Positions 61,547 through 64,000 of a stretch of 64,000 nucleotides of DNA are shown piece after piece. Position 1 is the first letter of the stretch. Every line of letters starts with the position of its first letter. The notes under the pieces were generated by a model that was not told the origin of the DNA, searched no databases, and saw only the letters and a list, made by a program, of their open reading frames with translations. Source of the stretch: Prevotellaceae bacterium (GTDB lineage: Bacteria; Bacteroidota; Bacteroidia; Bacteroidales; Bacteroidaceae); assembly GCA_028723525.1 (NCBI GenBank), contig JAQYET010000094.1, positions 1 to 64,000 on the forward strand, read 5' to 3'. The position numbers and the translations under genes are program-made.

Positions 61547-62415
61547 ATTATTGCAGAGTCCTTGTCTGGAAGACAGTGAAGTGTGTATATGCCCGTGGTC
61601 TCTATAATCCGCGTCACGGTGTCACACACATTATTAAATATGTCCTTGTCCCACTTCATCGACGAGCACGACGGCAACAATGAGGCGAAAGCCTCCACCG
61701 GGCGTAGTTTCTCCACGCTGTTTTCCGTCGCTCTGTTAATGCGCGTTATGGCTCCCAACGGTGCCTTCACATCTCTGTAACAGGGTGTCTTTCCGCTCCA
61801 AGGACCACCGTATATATATGGTTTTCCGTCGTCTAATATCCTTATGATTGGGGTGTCATCGTTCATCAAATCGCAGTTGGGAATATATTTCAGCCAGTTG
61901 CTCACTTGTGTACTCTTACCCGTTCCGCTTTTTGCTATGAACGCATATCCCTTTTCGCCGTTTCTCACCAGCGAGGCATGTATAAGCACCGTGTGTATGC
62001 GACTGCCTGAATATGCAAACGTAAGCATCAAGGCATTGTTCAGTCCGAAACAGCGCATGTTGTAGTTTCCGTTCAAAGCACAACGACAGTCGTCGAAGTT
62101 CTTATTCGTCTGCAACAAACAGCAGGCTGCACCGTTTATGTCTTTTATCAAAAACTGGTATCCCCCATTGGGAAGTCTGTCAACGATGGTATGCCCATTG
62201 CCGGTGTCAAAATCTTCAATACGTTCAACATCCTCTTTTATCAACTTCAGACTGTCATCAACCGTGATATGAAAAAACAGATTTTCGCCTTCCTCTTTTT
62301 TCTCGAATGGCGCGAAAGATGGCAACAGCCTCATGCTGTTGTATTTCGACTCACGGAACGTAATCTTTACATTCAGTTCTGCGATATTGAAAAAGTATGA
62401 CTTGTGTTCTCCCAT
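61522..62415 (-). CDS. HPr-kinase-like P-loop protein
   Basis: 297 residues. P-loop SGTGKST at about 163-169 within YAFIAKSGTGKSTQVSNWL, then LMNDDTPIIR (likely Walker B / metal) and YGGPWSGKTPCYRDVKAPLGAITRI. This is the HprK-related kinase fold used in some peptide-modifying (lasso-type) clusters rather than true HPr kinase, which carries a different N-terminus. The first 130 residues have no known domain. Followed by the peptidase and PqqD-like genes. Confidence 0.8.
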   Translation of the reverse strand: MGEHKSYFFNIAELNVKITFRESKYNSMRLLPSFAPFEKKEEGENLFFHITVDDSLKLIKEDVERIEDFDTGNGHTIVDRLPNGGYQFLIKDINGAACCLLQTNKNFDDCRCALNGNYNMRCFGLNNALMLTFAYSGSRIHTVLIHASLVRNGEKGYAFIAKSGTGKSTQVSNWLKYIPNCDLMNDDTPIIRILDDGKPYIYGGPWSGKTPCYRDVKAPLGAITRINRATENSVEKLRPVEAFASLLPSCSSMKWDKDIFNNVCDTVTRIIETTGIYTLHCLPDKDSAIICHREISK

Positions 62416-62492
62416 TACACTACATTATACATTGTTTACACGGCAGGTATCGTTGGTCATGCGAAAGCAACTGCCTGCCAAGGGGTGACAAA

Positions 62493-62900
62493 CTAAGGGA
62501 TTATTGGGGTGAAAGTGAACTCCGACTTGTCTATCAAGAGTATGTCAACCCCGCCTTTTTTTGTGAACCGAGACCTCATCTTATCATACTTTTTGGCAAC
62601 TTTCTTGCGGTCTTTCCCCGAAACAAACAAGCAAGTTCTTTTCGGGTAGCCCCTGCTTTCAAGATAGTTGCCCAACTGCCAGCTGTAGTTGTCGCGCCCC
62701 ATAATGAAGCCAGACTTGCTGTCTTCCCAAACACTGTCAAGCGGCATTATGTCGGTGAAAAACACTATGCTGTCATTGAAAGACAACGACATGCCGAAAG
62801 CATAAACCCGTGGCACCACCTTGTTGCCACCCTTTGCCATCGTGCCCAACGTGCAAGCCATGCACAGCACGACAACAACCGTATATAATATTTTTCTCAT
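62493..62900 (-). CDS. Exported hypothetical protein
   Basis: 135 residues with an N-terminal signal peptide or anchor (ILYTVVVVLCMACTLGTMA). The mature part (FGMSLSFNDSIVFFTDIMPLDSVWED and RTCLFVSGKDRKKVAKKY) has no domain I recognise. It starts 13 bases after the rpoD stop and is likely co-transcribed with it; the HPr-kinase-like gene follows after 77 bases. Confidence 0.75.
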   Translation of the reverse strand: MRKILYTVVVVLCMACTLGTMAKGGNKVVPRVYAFGMSLSFNDSIVFFTDIMPLDSVWEDSKSGFIMGRDNYSWQLGNYLESRGYPKRTCLFVSGKDRKKVAKKYDKMRSRFTKKGGVDILLIDKSEFTFTPIIP

Positions 62901-62913
62901 ATTTCGGATTTAT

Positions 62914-63786
62914 CTAACTTCCAAGATAAGACCTCAGCAATCTGCTCTTGGTGTTGTTACGCAATCTTCTTATCGCTTTTTCTTTTATTTGTCTCACCCG
63001 TTCGCGAGTAAGACCATACTTTGTGCCTATTTCTTCGAGCGTCATCTCCGGCTGGTCGATACCGAAGAAAGCTTCTATTATCTTGCGCTCACGGTCGTTG
63101 AGCAACTGCAATGCGCGTTTTATCTCATCCCTAAGCGACTCCACCAGCAGCATCTTGTCTGCCATTGCCGCATCTTCGTTAGGCAGTACGTCAAGCAGAC
63201 TGCCGTCGTCACCTTCGGAAAAGGGGGCATCCACGGAAATATGTCTTGCCTGAACCTTCATGGCATCCTCAATCTTATCCTCCGGAATGTCTGTCCCCTC
63301 GGCTATTTCATCTACGCTCGGACGCCTCTCGTTCTCCTGTTCAAACTTGTTGAGCATTCGGTTTATCTTATTTACCGACCCCACCTGATTGAGCGGCAGT
63401 CTCACAATCCGGCTATGCTCTGCAATGGCTTGCAGTATGCTTTGGCGTATCCACCACACGGCATACGAGATAAATTTAAACCCACGGGTTTCGTCAAACT
63501 TCTCTACTGCCTTCACAAGTCCCAAATTTCCCTCGTTGATAAGGTCTGGAAGTGACAAACCTTGGTTCTGATATTGCTTTGCAACGGAAACCACAAACCT
63601 TAGATTGGCTTTTGTCAGTTTTTCAAGAGCCTCGCGGTCTCCATTCTTTATCCGCTGGGCAAGCTGCACCTCCTCATCCACAGAGAGAAGTTCCTCGCGC
63701 CCTATTTCCTGCAAATACTTATCCAATGCAGCACTCTCGCGGTTTGTTATCGACTTAGAGATTTTCAGTTGTCTCATTGGTATCAA
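62914..63786 (-). CDS. rpoD: Primary RNA polymerase sigma factor (sigma-70 family)
   Basis: 290 residues; a short primary sigma lacking the large region 1.1, as in Bacteroidetes. Region 1.2 ([23 protein letters not shown]), 2.3-2.4 ([29 protein letters not shown]), region 3, and 4.2 ([28 protein letters not shown]) are all visible. It recognises the TAnnTTTG promoters seen across the window. Promoter at 63802-63832. Confidence 0.95.
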   Translation of the reverse strand: MIPMRQLKISKSITNRESAALDKYLQEIGREELLSVDEEVQLAQRIKNGDREALEKLTKANLRFVVSVAKQYQNQGLSLPDLINEGNLGLVKAVEKFDETRGFKFISYAVWWIRQSILQAIAEHSRIVRLPLNQVGSVNKINRMLNKFEQENERRPSVDEIAEGTDIPEDKIEDAMKVQARHISVDAPFSEGDDGSLLDVLPNEDAAMADKMLLVESLRDEIKRALQLLNDRERKIIEAFFGIDQPEMTLEEIGTKYGLTRERVRQIKEKAIRRLRNNTKSRLLRSYLGS

Positions 63787-63801
63787 ATTTTAAAGCATTT
63801 G

Positions 63802-63832
63802 CAAAAATACATACTTTTCATAGAATAACAAA
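63802..63832 (-). promoter_or_regulatory. Promoter of rpoD
   Basis: Minus strand TTTG (63832-63829), 19-base spacer, TATTTTTG (63809-63802): full consensus, about 16 bases before the ATG. A sequence beyond it to 64000 has no recognised gene. Confidence 0.7.
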
Positions 63833-64000
63833 AGATTACAAGTTATTTTTTCAATAAAACCATTGTTCTTGACAATCGCGCCTGAATATTCCAAACAATA
63901 TACCGGCACAACCGATATTATAACCGCATCCGTTTTAAACAAGGTGTCAGGAAAACGCTTTATGCCCGTTATATGTTTTCTGCTACCGGTTAACGCCACG

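Noticed and set aside
63790..63999. A 69-codon minus-strand frame upstream of rpoD
   Set aside because: It runs across the rpoD promoter, has no recognised domain and begins near the window edge. An open plus-strand frame in 63850-64000 is equally unsupported.

Overview
The window is a chromosomal segment of a Bacteroidales bacterium, most likely Prevotellaceae (my inference). Reasons: many gene starts are preceded by the Bacteroidetes promoter pattern TTTG-N19/20-TAnnTTTG rather than Shine-Dalgarno sites; the primary sigma factor is the short 290-residue form; and the gene set is typical of the group (Rnf complex, GldE next to SSB, DUF4492-CydAB, RprY, peptidase M49, carboxynorspermidine decarboxylase, rubrerythrin with an N-terminal rubredoxin).

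Layout. 1-80: start of an exported protein that runs off the left edge. 449-7310 (minus): RseC-RnfBCDGEA operon with galE at its end. 7369-9349: a GHL10-like glycoside hydrolase coupled to a small acidic protein. 9682-16121 (minus): envelope block PpiD, CorC/HlyC-like, LptC, beta-barrel protein, CoaX. 16179-23078 (plus): DUF4105 protein, a degenerate alkaline-phosphatase-fold protein, SecA (split by an in-frame TAA) and an ABC ATPase without a visible permease. About 23200-27345: a phage-derived island. 27544-30439 (minus): helix-hairpin-helix/beta-barrel protein and an M15 peptidase. 30553-41044 (plus): Na/Pi symporter, RprY-like regulator, AlkD, Mrp, Dxs (frameshifted), TrkA, TrkH, ManA. 41103-44153 (minus): cytochrome bd with DUF4492. 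44748-51538 (minus): TMEM43-like, RsgA, Frr, RsmA, phosphopantetheinyl transferase, GldE, SSB and a hypothetical. 51623-52009: tRNA cluster Gly-Leu-Leu-Gly. 52316-60624 (minus): NspC, rubrerythrin, HisS, PurA, Fur-family regulator, AlkD-like, peptidase M49, AraC-type regulator. 60735-62900: PqqD-like, S24/S26 peptidase and HPr-kinase-like genes plus an exported hypothetical. 62914-63832: RpoD.

Most notable: (1) The island carries a ClpP-type prohead protease/scaffold fusion directly followed by a major capsid protein, with no terminase, portal, tail, integrase or transposase. It is bounded by inverted copies of a 16-mer (ACAAAACGAAATGTGA) and further CGAAA-containing sites that resemble Mu-type transposase-binding ends, so it may be a non-autonomous capsid-carrying element or a domesticated shell. 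(2) A dispersed family of four intergenic arrays, each of exactly four 15-bp quasi-palindromes (core TCGSCGA flanked by A/T arms) at an exact 22-bp period. (3) Two essential housekeeping genes, secA and dxs, are each interrupted by one lesion. (4) A PqqD / S24-type peptidase / HPr-kinase-like trio with the look of a peptide-modification system but no visible precursor.
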